DNA from: Candidatus Pelagibacterales bacterium
GTDB taxonomy: Bacteria > Pseudomonadota > Alphaproteobacteria > TMED109
Length of the DNA stretch: 37,867 nt
Direction of reading: 5' to 3'
Assembly (NCBI GenBank): GCA_002715505.1
Contig: PAZF01000014.1
Span: 1 to 37,867, forward strand
Shown: positions 9,060 to 16,153 of the stretch, one piece after another
Numbering within the stretch: position 1 is the first letter of the stretch
Layout: each line of letters begins with the position of its first letter
Translations under genes and position numbers: made by a program
Notes under the pieces: model-generated
Seen by the model: only the letters and a program-made list of their open reading frames with translations
What the model was told of the DNA's origin: nothing
The model's database searches: none

Positions 9060-10097
9060 ATGTCTATTAGAGTCACAATAGCCGTAGATGTCATGGGTAG
9101 TGATAAAGGTCCTAAATCAATAATCTCTGGCGCTGCTTTAAGTAAGGAAAGACACCCTGAATCCGACTATATTTTTTTTGGGGATTATAATTTAATTAAT
9201 AAAGCAATAAGTGAATACTCAATCTTAAAAAATTGTAGTGAAGTTATAGGTACTGAGTTCGTCGTAAACCCTGATGACAAGCCATCTTCAGTTTTGAGAA
9301 AGAGCAAAAATACTAGTATGGGGGAAGCTCTGGATTGGTTGAAAAATAAAAAAGTAGACGCTTTAGTATCAGCAGGAAACACAGGTGCGCTAATGGCTCT
9401 ATCAAAATTCAAACTAAGAACGCTTAGTGGTATTAGTAGGCCAGCAATAGCAACTACAATTCCTCATGCTAATGGTGAGTTCGTTATGTTAGATTTAGGA
9501 GCAAATGTAGAATGTAATACTGAAAATTTTATACAATTTGCTATAATGGGATCTGAGTTTGCGAAAATTATTTTAGGGAAAGAGAAACCAAAGATAGGAA
9601 TCCTAAATGTAGGAACGGAACAAGAAAAAGGAAAATTAGTATTGCAAGAAGCTTCTGAGCATTTAAAAAAAAGTTATCTTTCAAAACAATATAGCGGTTT
9701 TGTAGAGGGAGATACTATTACAAATGGAGTAGTTGACGTTGTAGTTACAGATGGTTTTACTGGAAATATTGCTTTAAAAACTGCTGAAGGAATAGCTAAA
9801 TTATGTTCTTTTTATATAAAGAAAATGTTTTTAGGAAATTTATTGGGTAAAATAGCTTATTTGCTTATAAAAAAATCATTAGGCTTGCTAAAAGCTAAGT
9901 TAGACCCTAGAACCAGAAATGGAGCTCTTTTTTTGGGTCTTAATGGCATAGTTGTAAAAAGTCATGGGGGAGCAGACGCACTTAGTTTTGCTTCTGCTAT
10001 AGATATAGCTTTAGAGTTTTCTAAAGAAGGAGTAGGGAAAAAAATAATTAAAGGTTTAGATAATCTTAAATCATCAGGAGATATAAATATTGATTAG
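9060..10097 (+). CDS. plsX: Phosphate acyltransferase PlsX
   Basis: PlsX makes acyl-phosphate from acyl-ACP, the first committed step of phosphatidic-acid synthesis; PlsY, encoded at 34512-35132, uses that product. Family motifs include IAVDVMGSDKGPKSII at the N-terminus, SAGNTGALMALS near residue 101, LDLGANVECN near residue 144, and VVTDGFTGNIALKTAEG near residue 226. The length of 345 residues is typical. In most relatives fabH follows directly, but here the plsX stop overlaps the start of ihfA. Confidence 0.96.
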   Translation: MSIRVTIAVDVMGSDKGPKSIISGAALSKERHPESDYIFFGDYNLINKAISEYSILKNCSEVIGTEFVVNPDDKPSSVLRKSKNTSMGEALDWLKNKKVDALVSAGNTGALMALSKFKLRTLSGISRPAIATTIPHANGEFVMLDLGANVECNTENFIQFAIMGSEFAKIILGKEKPKIGILNVGTEQEKGKLVLQEASEHLKKSYLSKQYSGFVEGDTITNGVVDVVVTDGFTGNIALKTAEGIAKLCSFYIKKMFLGNLLGKIAYLLIKKSLGLLKAKLDPRTRNGALFLGLNGIVVKSHGGADALSFASAIDIALEFSKEGVGKKIIKGLDNLKSSGDINID

Positions 10098-10380
10098 AAA
10101 AAATTTAACTAAACAAAATATAGCTGATAAAATTAATCTTAAGTTAGGATTTTCAAAAGAGGAGGCTAAATTCTTTATAGAAAACTTTTTTTCTATTATA
10201 CAGGATAAAGTGGTCTTGGGAGAAGAAGTCAAAATACCTAAATTAGGAAATTTTTCATCTAGAAAAAAAAATGAAAGATATGGAAGAAATCCAAAAACTG
10301 GAGAAGAGGCTTTAATAACAAAAAGAAAAGTGGTTAGATTCAAAAGCTCTAAGCTATTAAAAAATAATATTAATAGATAG
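10090..10380 (+). CDS. ihfA: Integration host factor alpha subunit (HU/IHF family)
   Basis: This is a 96-residue DNA-bending protein of the HU/IHF family. GEEVKIPKLGNFSSR followed by GRNPKTGEEALITKRKVVRF is the DNA-binding arm region, and the first 45 residues form the helical dimer core. The gene order plsX-(fabH)-ihfA-merR supports IHF-alpha rather than HU. Translation most likely starts at TTG 10090 inside the last codons of plsX, an 8-base overlap, because no in-frame ATG occurs near the family N-terminus. Confidence 0.9.
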   Translation: MIRKNLTKQNIADKINLKLGFSKEEAKFFIENFFSIIQDKVVLGEEVKIPKLGNFSSRKKNERYGRNPKTGEEALITKRKVVRFKSSKLLKNNINR

Positions 10381-10390
10381 TAGATTTAAA

Positions 10391-10735
10391 ATGAAAAGTT
10401 CTGAGGCTTATAAAACAATAGGAGAAGTATCAAAAATGATACAAACTCCTCAACACATACTAAGATTTTGGGAAGATAGTTTCTCCCAGATTAATCCGCT
10501 AAAAAGAAAAGGTGGTAGAAGATTATATTCAGATAGTGATATAGACCTGCTTAGAAGAATAAAACAACTTTTATATGAAGAAGGATATAGCATTAAGGGA
10601 GTCAAAAATTATTTATCAAAAAATAAAATAAAAGATATTAAGTCAGAAGGTAAGTTAAAGGTCCCTGAAGAAGTTTCAAAAAAACTTGAAGAAATGAAGC
10701 AAGCTCTAATAAAAATAAAAAAACTTTATGAATAA
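10391..10735 (+). CDS. MerR-family transcriptional regulator
   Basis: This 114-residue regulator has an N-terminal winged-helix MerR domain. The TIGEVSKMI helix, then LRFWEDSFSQINPLKRKGGRRLYSDSDIDLLRRI, are the features seen in the MerR-like protein encoded after ihfA across alphaproteobacteria. A short lysine-rich helical tail follows (residues 80-114), with no cysteine-based metal site, so a classical metal sensor is unlikely. The effector is unknown. It begins 10 bases after ihfA and overlaps the SCO1 gene by 8 bases. Confidence 0.9.
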   Translation: MKSSEAYKTIGEVSKMIQTPQHILRFWEDSFSQINPLKRKGGRRLYSDSDIDLLRRIKQLLYEEGYSIKGVKNYLSKNKIKDIKSEGKLKVPEEVSKKLEEMKQALIKIKKLYE

Positions 10736-11309
10736 AAAAATATTTATTTTATCTATAGTAATAGGGATTGTCTTAGTAATAAACATACTATATCTTTCAT
10801 TAAATAAAAAAAATGATAATAAATTTTCAATTAATAAAGAATTAACTTACTTAAATCTAACTACTAATAAGGGAATACATCTTAAAACAGAAGAAGTTCT
10901 AGGATCTCCTTCAATATTTTTTTTTGGTTTTTTAAATTGCCCTGATATTTGTCCTAATACGCTAATGAAAATATCTGAAATTATAACTAAGCTTGGAGAT
11001 AAAAGCAAAAAAGTTAATTTTTATTTCGTTACTGTTGATCCAGAAAGAGATAAAGTGGATGATATGAATAAGTATTTGACTAATTTTAGTAAAGAAATTA
11101 TTGGAGTAACAGGAAGTCCTAATAATATTAAAAAATTTTTAAAAACCATGCATGTATATTACGAAAAAATTTACTTAGATGAGAACTTTTATACTTTAGA
11201 TCATAGTTCTCAGATATTTATTTTTAAAAAAAAAGGAGATTTTTTTGGGACCATTTCACTAGAAGAGGATGAATTAATTGTATTAAAAAAAATTAAATCA
11301 ATAATCTAA
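10728..11309 (+). CDS. SCO1/SenC family copper-binding protein
   Basis: SCO proteins deliver copper to, or reduce the cysteines of, the CuA site of cytochrome c oxidase. One N-terminal membrane anchor (about residues 5-24) places the thioredoxin-like domain in the periplasm. The copper ligands are visible as C71 and C75 in NCPDICP and the distant histidine H159 in LDHSS. The FVTVDPERD segment near residue 100 is also typical. It follows the MerR-type gene with an 8-base overlap, and tRNA-Pro begins 3 bases after its stop. The role in oxidase assembly is inferred from the family. Confidence 0.93.
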   Translation: MNKKIFILSIVIGIVLVINILYLSLNKKNDNKFSINKELTYLNLTTNKGIHLKTEEVLGSPSIFFFGFLNCPDICPNTLMKISEIITKLGDKSKKVNFYFVTVDPERDKVDDMNKYLTNFSKEIIGVTGSPNNIKKFLKTMHVYYEKIYLDENFYTLDHSSQIFIFKKKGDFFGTISLEEDELIVLKKIKSII

Positions 11310-11312
11310 TAA

Positions 11313-11389
11313 CGGTGCGTAGCGCAGCCTGGTAGCGCACTAGTCTGGGGGACTAGGGGTCGTAGGTTCAAATCCTGCCGCACCGACCA
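11313..11389 (+). tRNA. tRNA-Pro (GGG anticodon), CCA encoded
   Basis: A complete 77-base cloverleaf can be read. The acceptor stem CGGTGCG pairs with CGCACCG. The D arm contains GCGC-AGCCTGGTA-GCGC. The anticodon stem CTAGT/ACTAG encloses the loop CTGGGGG with anticodon GGG. The T arm is GTAGG-TTCAAAT-CCTGC. Discriminator A and an encoded CCA end at 11389. The gene starts 3 bases after the SCO1 stop codon, so it is probably processed from that operon transcript. Confidence 0.96.
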
Positions 11390-11416
11390 CTCATTAAATT
11401 AAAATTTTATTAAGAG

Positions 11417-12166
11417 CTAATTTAAACTTTTTAAATTTCGTTCAAATAAAAGTATTAAATTTTCCCAATGCTTTTCTGCTGCTTTTTCAATATAAGAGTG
11501 CCTGCTTGGAAATGCAAATCCATGATTAGTTCCTTTATATGTTTCTACAGTGACTTTATTATAAGTATTAGAAAATGATATTTTAATTTTTTCTAGTACT
11601 TTGTTTGGCACCCATATATCCTTTTCAGCAAAAGCTAAATACAATTCTCCTTTTATTTTATCAGCAAGCAAGTGTGGTGAGTCACTTTTATTTGTAAAGA
11701 TATCTACACCATAAAATGAAGCGATAGCTGATATTTTTTCTGGATAAATAGCGCCACAAGTTACTACAAATCTACCACTCATACAATAGCCAACAATTCC
11801 TATATTTTTATTATTTGGAAAATTATTTTCTATATAATCTAAAATAAATTTTGTGTCTTTTGTAATCATTGAATTTGTAGTGTTATTCATTGTTGTTATC
11901 ATTTTTTTTAGTTCTTTTTTTTGAGTTTTATAACTACCTTGATTAAAAGGATAATTTCCTTCAGTTCCAACTCTATAAAATAAATTAGGTAATACTACAT
12001 TGTAACCGTTCTTGCAAAGCCTTCTGCACATGATTCTTAATTCTTCTCTTATGGCAGGCGCATCCATATAAAATATTATAGAAGGAGTATTTTTATTTTT
12101 ATTTATAAATAATCTACAATCTAAAAGACCATCATTAGTTTCTATAGTAATTTCTTCCTCTTGCAT
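11417..12166 (-). CDS. Dienelactone hydrolase family protein
   Basis: This is an alpha/beta-hydrolase of 249 residues without a signal peptide. The catalytic triad of dienelactone hydrolases is visible: the nucleophile Cys128 in GYCMSGRF, Asp183 in AEKDIWVP, and His215 in TNHGFAF. The N-terminal strand region and FYMDAPAIREELRIMCRRL match bacterial DLH-like proteins. The natural substrate is unknown; members act on lactones or other small esters and do not prove aromatic degradation. The gene is divergent from the small secreted-protein gene, separated by only 22 bases, and converges on the tRNA-Pro. Confidence 0.9.
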   Translation of the reverse strand: MQEEEITIETNDGLLDCRLFINKNKNTPSIIFYMDAPAIREELRIMCRRLCKNGYNVVLPNLFYRVGTEGNYPFNQGSYKTQKKELKKMITTMNNTTNSMITKDTKFILDYIENNFPNNKNIGIVGYCMSGRFVVTCGAIYPEKISAIASFYGVDIFTNKSDSPHLLADKIKGELYLAFAEKDIWVPNKVLEKIKISFSNTYNKVTVETYKGTNHGFAFPSRHSYIEKAAEKHWENLILLFERNLKSLN

Positions 12167-12169
12167 TAT

Positions 12170-12177
12170 ATTATAAT
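12170..12177. promoter_or_regulatory. Overlapping divergent -10-like boxes between the DLH-like gene and the secreted-protein gene
   Basis: The 22-base gap contains TATAAT on the plus strand at 12172-12177 and TATAAT on the minus strand at 12175-12170, so the two -10-like hexamers overlap. Neither has a convincing -35 at normal spacing. Transcripts would begin within about 5 bases of the respective ATG codons. AT-rich sequence gives chance matches, so confidence is moderate to low. Confidence 0.35.
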
Positions 12178-12188
12178 ATTAAGAAAAT

Positions 12189-12569
12189 ATGAAAATAGTA
12201 ACAATATATTTTTTAACTATAGTTTTTTTTAATTTAAGCTTTTCTTTAGACTCAAATGATGCTTGTGAAGATTATAATACTAAATTAAGAGAAGCTAGAA
12301 GCTTTTTCAAATCTTATAAAGAAATAGACTTGAACCTTACATTAAGAAGCTCATTTATCAAAAATTATAATCACTTTTCTCATGAAAAAAAAAAACTTGA
12401 TGTTGATAGGTTAACTTTGTTTATGTTATTAGATAAAACTGAATGGTATATTTTAGGAGCAAAAAACAAATGCTTTACATTTTGGATTAATTTAGAGCCA
12501 GACAGATTTGTAGAACTAATCGACGGTGGCTCTTTGTCATTAGGACAAGGGAACTGGCTAGAGGATTAG
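12189..12569 (+). CDS. Small secreted protein of unknown function
   Basis: I do not recognise this 126-residue protein. It begins with a clear Sec-type signal peptide: a lysine at position 2, then a hydrophobic core to about residue 18, with likely cleavage near SFS-LD around residue 19-20. The mature protein would be about 106 residues with two cysteines (near residues 26 and 98), which could form a disulfide in the periplasm. It is rich in aromatic and charged residues and ends in a glycine/serine stretch (DGGSLSLGQGNW). It is divergent from the DLH-like gene and ends 2 bases before the convergent metY. The signal peptide and tight packing argue for a real gene. Confidence 0.75.
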   Translation: MKIVTIYFLTIVFFNLSFSLDSNDACEDYNTKLREARSFFKSYKEIDLNLTLRSSFIKNYNHFSHEKKKLDVDRLTLFMLLDKTEWYILGAKNKCFTFWINLEPDRFVELIDGGSLSLGQGNWLED

Positions 12570-12571
12570 TA

Positions 12572-13861
12572 CTATTTTAAAGCAAAATCCAAATCTTGAA
12601 TAATATCATCGATGGTTTCTAATCCAATAGATAGTCTTATAGTATCTGGTGCTGCGCCTGCTTTTATCTTGTCCTCATTAGATAATTGGCTGTGTGTAGT
12701 AGATGCAGGATGAATAATTAAGCTTCTAGTATCCCCAATATTTGCTACATGAGAAAAAAGCTTCACTGACTCAACTAAATCAATACAAGCTTTGAAGCCT
12801 TTTTTTAATTTAATAGTAAATATTGATCCTGGCCCGTTAGGCATATATTTTTTAGCTAGCTTGTAATATTTGCTAGATTTTAGACCTGCGTAAGAAACAC
12901 TGCTAACTTTTGGATGAGTATTAAGAAATTCTGCAACTAATTTAGCATTTGAATTATGTTCTTTCATTCTAAGGTGCAGTGTTTCTAGCCCATTAAGAAT
13001 ATTAAATGCGTTTTGCGGAGAAAGAGTACACCCTAAGTCTCTGAGTGAGTCTGCTTTTACTTTCATAGCATATCCAAAATCTCCAAAAGTTTCTGAAAAC
13101 TTAATTCCATTATAAGATTGATTAGGTTGGCTTAAACCAGGAAATTTATCATCTTCTAAAAAATTAAAATTTCCGCAATCTATAACAATTCCTCCCATGC
13201 TTGTTCCATTTCCACAAATGAATTTAGTAAGAGAATGAGTAATAATATTGGCACCCCAATCGATAGGATTATGTATATAAGGAGTAGCAAGTGTATTATC
13301 AACAATAAGCGGTATGTGATATTTTTTAGCAATTTTAGAAACTTTTTCTATATCAACAATAGATCCATCTGGGTTAGATAGAGTTTCAATAAATATAAAT
13401 TTAGTATTATCCCTTATATTATTTTCAAAATTAGAAACATTGTCCGGATCTACTAAAGAGCAATTCCATCCAAAGTTTTTGAAAGTCTTGCTGAATTGAT
13501 TTATTGAGCCTCCATATAGTTTATTTGAAGATATGAAGTGATCTCCATTTTCCAGCAAGGGCACAAATGCTAATTGTTGTGCTGCATGCCCTGAAGAACA
13601 AGCTACAGCCGCTCTAGAATTTTCAATATTTGCCATTCTTTCTTCTAAAACTGATACTGTAGGATTAGTAAGCCTTGAGTAAATAAATCCAAAATCTTGT
13701 AAATTAAATAAGCGTTTTGCATGTTCTGTGTTATCAAACACATAAGATGTAGTTTGATAAATAGGCGTATTTCTTGCTCCAGTAAATGGATCAGGCCTTG
13801 TTCCTGAATGAATAGTTCTTGTTGCAAAGCCAAAATTATTTTTATTTTCTTTTTTACTCAT
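12572..13861 (-). CDS. metY: O-acetylhomoserine sulfhydrylase / aminocarboxypropyltransferase (MetY type)
   Basis: This PLP enzyme makes homocysteine from O-acetylhomoserine and sulfide, the direct sulfhydrylation route to methionine. It belongs to the Cys/Met metabolism family: TRTIHSGTRPDPFTGARNTPIYQTTSYVF at the N-terminus is split here only by the family spacing, YSRLTNPT binds PLP phosphate, and the PLP lysine is K213 in HSLTKFICGNGT. Length (429 residues) and the GNGTSMGG segment separate MetY from MetB/MetC and MetZ, which are shorter. It overlaps the upstream CoA-binding gene by 4 bases (ATGA). Its substrate derives from homoserine made by hom at 19255-20550. Confidence 0.93.
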   Translation of the reverse strand: MSKKENKNNFGFATRTIHSGTRPDPFTGARNTPIYQTTSYVFDNTEHAKRLFNLQDFGFIYSRLTNPTVSVLEERMANIENSRAAVACSSGHAAQQLAFVPLLENGDHFISSNKLYGGSINQFSKTFKNFGWNCSLVDPDNVSNFENNIRDNTKFIFIETLSNPDGSIVDIEKVSKIAKKYHIPLIVDNTLATPYIHNPIDWGANIITHSLTKFICGNGTSMGGIVIDCGNFNFLEDDKFPGLSQPNQSYNGIKFSETFGDFGYAMKVKADSLRDLGCTLSPQNAFNILNGLETLHLRMKEHNSNAKLVAEFLNTHPKVSSVSYAGLKSSKYYKLAKKYMPNGPGSIFTIKLKKGFKACIDLVESVKLFSHVANIGDTRSLIIHPASTTHSQLSNEDKIKAGAAPDTIRLSIGLETIDDIIQDLDFALK

Positions 13862-14352
13862 CTTATTAATTTTATTTTTTTGCTTGTTATAATCCCAGTA
13901 TTAATTCCACCCCATCCTAGTTCGCCTACTAATCTCGCATATTCTATCTTTGGACAACGATCCATAACAAAGTTTATGTTAGCTTTTTGTACCTTTTCTT
14001 CAGCTGATTTACTTACAACTCCCAATTGCAGCCAAATCGTTTTCGGTCTAATTTTTAGAGCTGCGTTGACAATATTAAGAACTTTTTCACTTTTTATAAA
14101 AATATCTACCATATCAGGAACAAATTCTAAGTCTGCTAGACTAGAATAAACCTTTTCTTTAAGAATAATTTTTTTTTTTGTAATGGGATTTACAGGTATA
14201 ATTTTGTACCCTTTTGTCTGTAAATATTTTGCAGCAAAATTACTAGGTCTTTTTTCATCATCACTAAGCCCTACCATTGCTATAGTTTTAGTGTTAAATA
14301 AAATACTTTTTATATAATCATCCTGATATTCAGGTTTATTTTTTTTTATCAT
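13858..14352 (-). CDS. CoA-binding domain protein (YccU-like)
   Basis: This 164-residue single-domain protein has the Rossmann-like CoA-binding fold of the YccU family. Visible landmarks are TIAMVGLSDDEKRPS near residue 23, YKIIPVNP near residue 49, IWLQLGVVS near residue 105, and the VMDRCPKIEYARL end with its conserved cysteine. No catalytic domain is fused to it, and the physiological role is unknown. It is sandwiched between an ECHDC3-like gene (4 bases upstream) and metY (4-base overlap). The CoA-binding/metY pairing recurs in alphaproteobacteria and suggests a link to acyl-homoserine or CoA status, which is inference. Confidence 0.88.
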   Translation of the reverse strand: MIKKNKPEYQDDYIKSILFNTKTIAMVGLSDDEKRPSNFAAKYLQTKGYKIIPVNPITKKKIILKEKVYSSLADLEFVPDMVDIFIKSEKVLNIVNAALKIRPKTIWLQLGVVSKSAEEKVQKANINFVMDRCPKIEYARLVGELGWGGINTGIITSKKIKLIR

Positions 14353-14356
14353 AATT

Positions 14357-15142
14357 TTATTTGGTCCAATTTGGAGTTCTTTTTTTCACAAATGCTTCTA
14401 TTCCTTCTTTAGCGTCTTTGACTTGCATGTTTTTAGTCATAACTTGCGAAGTATAGTTGTAAGCTTTGCCAAGATCCATTTCTAGCTGATTATAAAACGC
14501 AACCTTTCCTATTTTTATAGACTGAAAAGATTTTTTCTGTAGCTTATTTGTAATTATATCTATTTGTTTTTGAAATTGTTTTTTATTTGTAATAATATTA
14601 ATTAATTTATATTCTTTAGCTTCTTTTGCAGTAATTTGGTCTCCTGTTAGAAGCATATACATCATATCCTTGGGCGCTACTTTTCTAGAAATAGCCACCA
14701 TGGGTGTTGAGCAGAAAAGACCTATATTGACTCCAGGAGTTTGAAAGGTAGATTCTTTAGTTGCAATTACTAAGTCACAGCTTGCAACTAACTGACAACC
14801 TGCAGCTGCAGCTAAACCATCAACACATGCAATTACAGGTTGAGGAAGCTCTCTTACAGTCATCATCATTTGACTGCACTTTTTAAAAAGATTTAAGAGT
14901 CTCACTTTAGATTTTGATAATTTTCTTACCTCATTAAGATCATGACCTGAACAGAAACTAGGGCCAGTAGATTTTAAAATAACTACCTTGACCATTTTAC
15001 TTTTTTTTAACTTATGAAATAGGGCTTGTAATGAAGTTATTAGTTCTAATGATAAGGGATTACGTTTTAAAGGATTATTAAGTGTAATTTCACAAATATT
15101 ATTGTTAATTATTTTATGTAAGAAAATTTTGTTAGTTGACAT
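14357..15142 (-). CDS. Enoyl-CoA hydratase/isomerase family protein, ECHDC3-like, lacking catalytic glutamates
   Basis: This is a 261-residue crotonase-fold protein. The CoA/oxyanion-hole segment SFCSGHDLNEVR (residues 62-73) is present and typical. Aligned by eye to enoyl-CoA hydratase, both catalytic glutamates are replaced: Q117 in AAGCQLVASCDL and G137 in TPGVNIGLF. The AAGCQLVASCD and GVNIGLFCSTP motifs are those of the ECHDC3 subfamily. It may bind acyl-CoA but catalyse something other than standard hydration. It is the first gene of a leftward operon with the CoA-binding protein and metY, and its start codon overlaps the -35 box of the rplM promoter. Confidence 0.88.
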   Translation of the reverse strand: MSTNKIFLHKIINNNICEITLNNPLKRNPLSLELITSLQALFHKLKKSKMVKVVILKSTGPSFCSGHDLNEVRKLSKSKVRLLNLFKKCSQMMMTVRELPQPVIACVDGLAAAAGCQLVASCDLVIATKESTFQTPGVNIGLFCSTPMVAISRKVAPKDMMYMLLTGDQITAKEAKEYKLINIITNKKQFQKQIDIITNKLQKKSFQSIKIGKVAFYNQLEMDLGKAYNYTSQVMTKNMQVKDAKEGIEAFVKKRTPNWTK

Positions 15143-15164
15143 AATGGTAACAAATAATTATAAA
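15136..15164 (+). promoter_or_regulatory. Strong sigma-70-type promoter for rplM-rpsI
   Basis: TTGACA at 15136-15141 is a perfect -35 box. After exactly 17 bases TATAAA follows at 15159-15164 as -10 (5 of 6). Transcription would start near 15171, giving a leader of about 32 bases before rplM at 15203. The -35 overlaps the start codon of the divergent crotonase gene. On the opposite strand TATAAT at 15162-15157 overlaps this -10 and may serve the crotonase operon. Confidence 0.8.
15157..15162 (-). promoter_or_regulatory. Candidate -10 box for the crotonase-metY operon
   Basis: TATAAT is read on the minus strand at 15162-15157, about 15 bases upstream of the crotonase ATG at 15142. No good -35 is seen at 16-18 bases; TTTATT at about 15185-15180 is the best and is weak. 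A start near 15150 would leave a leader of about 8 bases. The box shares bases with the rplM -10, so the two polymerases could not bind together. Confidence 0.4.
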
Positions 15165-15202
15165 CTATAGATTATTTTAAATAAAGCATATATCTAAATA
15201 AA

Positions 15203-15682
15203 ATGAGTACTAATTGGATAAGTAAAACTAATATAACCAGAAAATGGTTCATAATAGATGGAAAAGACTTAGTATTAGGAAGATTATCTTCTTACTTAGC
15301 TTTTCATTTAATGGGAAAACATAAAACCATATATTCTCCCAACCTAGATTGTGGTGATAATTTTATAGTAACAAATGCTGATAAAGTAATAATGACAGGA
15401 AATAAACTAGAAAAAAAAATGTATAGAAAGCATACAGGCTACCCTGGAGGGTTAAAAGAAACTTCTTATGAAAAAATTTTAAATAGTAAATATCCAGAGA
15501 GAGTTTTAAAATTAGCAGTCAGGCGTATGTTGCCAAAGGGATCTCTTGGAAGAGAACAGATAAAGAAGCTTCATATATATGGAGGTAATTCTCATCCACA
15601 CAATGCACAAAATCCAGAAATCGTTGATTTTAAGAGTAATAACAAAAAAAATTCTATAGGAAAGAAAATTGTAAATGGATAA
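15203..15682 (+). CDS. rplM: 50S ribosomal protein L13
   Basis: L13 is an early-assembly large-subunit protein. Recognisable segments are [17 protein letters not shown] near residue 14, [21 protein letters not shown] near residue 36 split by normal family residues, [12 protein letters not shown] near residue 74, and [13 protein letters not shown] near residue 105. The protein has 159 residues. It is preceded by the best promoter in the window and overlaps rpsI by 8 bases; the rplM-rpsI pair is nearly universal in bacteria. Confidence 0.98.
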   Translation: MSTNWISKTNITRKWFIIDGKDLVLGRLSSYLAFHLMGKHKTIYSPNLDCGDNFIVTNADKVIMTGNKLEKKMYRKHTGYPGGLKETSYEKILNSKYPERVLKLAVRRMLPKGSLGREQIKKLHIYGGNSHPHNAQNPEIVDFKSNNKKNSIGKKIVNG

Positions 15683-16121
15683 TAATATTGATTCAAATGT
15701 AATAGAACAGACTTTAGAAAAAAAAGTTGACTCAGCAGGAAGAGCTTATTCAACTGGTAAAAGAAAATCTTCAATTGCTAGGGTATGGCTTAAAGCAGGA
15801 AATGGAAATATAACGGTCAACGGAAGAAAAGAAGAAGTTTACTTTTCATCTAAATCGCACAGGCTGCTTTTAAATCAACCTCTGGTTAACACTAATAGAA
15901 AAACAGAAATTGATGTTTTCTGTACAGTTAAAGGAGGAGGGCTTTCAGGTCAAGCAGGAGCTATTAGACATGGTATATCAAGGGCATTAGTAAATTTTGA
16001 GCCTGAGCTTAGAAAAAGCTTAAAAAAAGATGGTTTTCTTACCAGAGACTCAAGAGTGGTAGAAAGAAAAAAATATGGAAGGGCTAAAGCAAGGAGAAGT
16101 TATCAGTTTAGTAAAAGATAA
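15675..16121 (+). CDS. rpsI: 30S ribosomal protein S9
   Basis: S9 contacts the P-site tRNA through its basic C-terminal tail. Family features are [17 protein letters not shown] near residue 25, [19 protein letters not shown] near residue 96, and the end [17 protein letters not shown]. The 148-residue protein has a longer N-terminal extension (about 24 residues) than the roughly 130-residue E. coli protein, as is common in alphaproteobacteria. Translation starts inside the end of rplM. Confidence 0.98.
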   Translation: MDNNIDSNVIEQTLEKKVDSAGRAYSTGKRKSSIARVWLKAGNGNITVNGRKEEVYFSSKSHRLLLNQPLVNTNRKTEIDVFCTVKGGGLSGQAGAIRHGISRALVNFEPELRKSLKKDGFLTRDSRVVERKKYGRAKARRSYQFSKR

Positions 16122-16140
16122 TTTTTCGTCTCCAAATTTA

Positions 16141-16146
16141 AAGGAG
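16141..16146 (+). promoter_or_regulatory. Shine-Dalgarno sequence that fixes an ATT start for argC
   Basis: AAGGAG is a near-perfect ribosome binding site. It lies 7 bases before an in-frame ATT at 16154 and 43 bases before the first in-frame ATG at 16190. The reading frame is closed by TAA at 16151, and no ATG, GTG, TTG or CTG occurs between 16154 and 16190. The site therefore points to ATT as the initiator. Confidence 0.7.
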
Positions 16147-16153
16147 TCAGTAA

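Noticed and set aside
11390-11416. A possible terminator hairpin downstream of tRNA-Pro
   Set aside because: The only inverted repeat is pure A/T (around TTAAATT/AATTTTA) with no stable stem or T-run, so chance in AT-rich DNA explains it.
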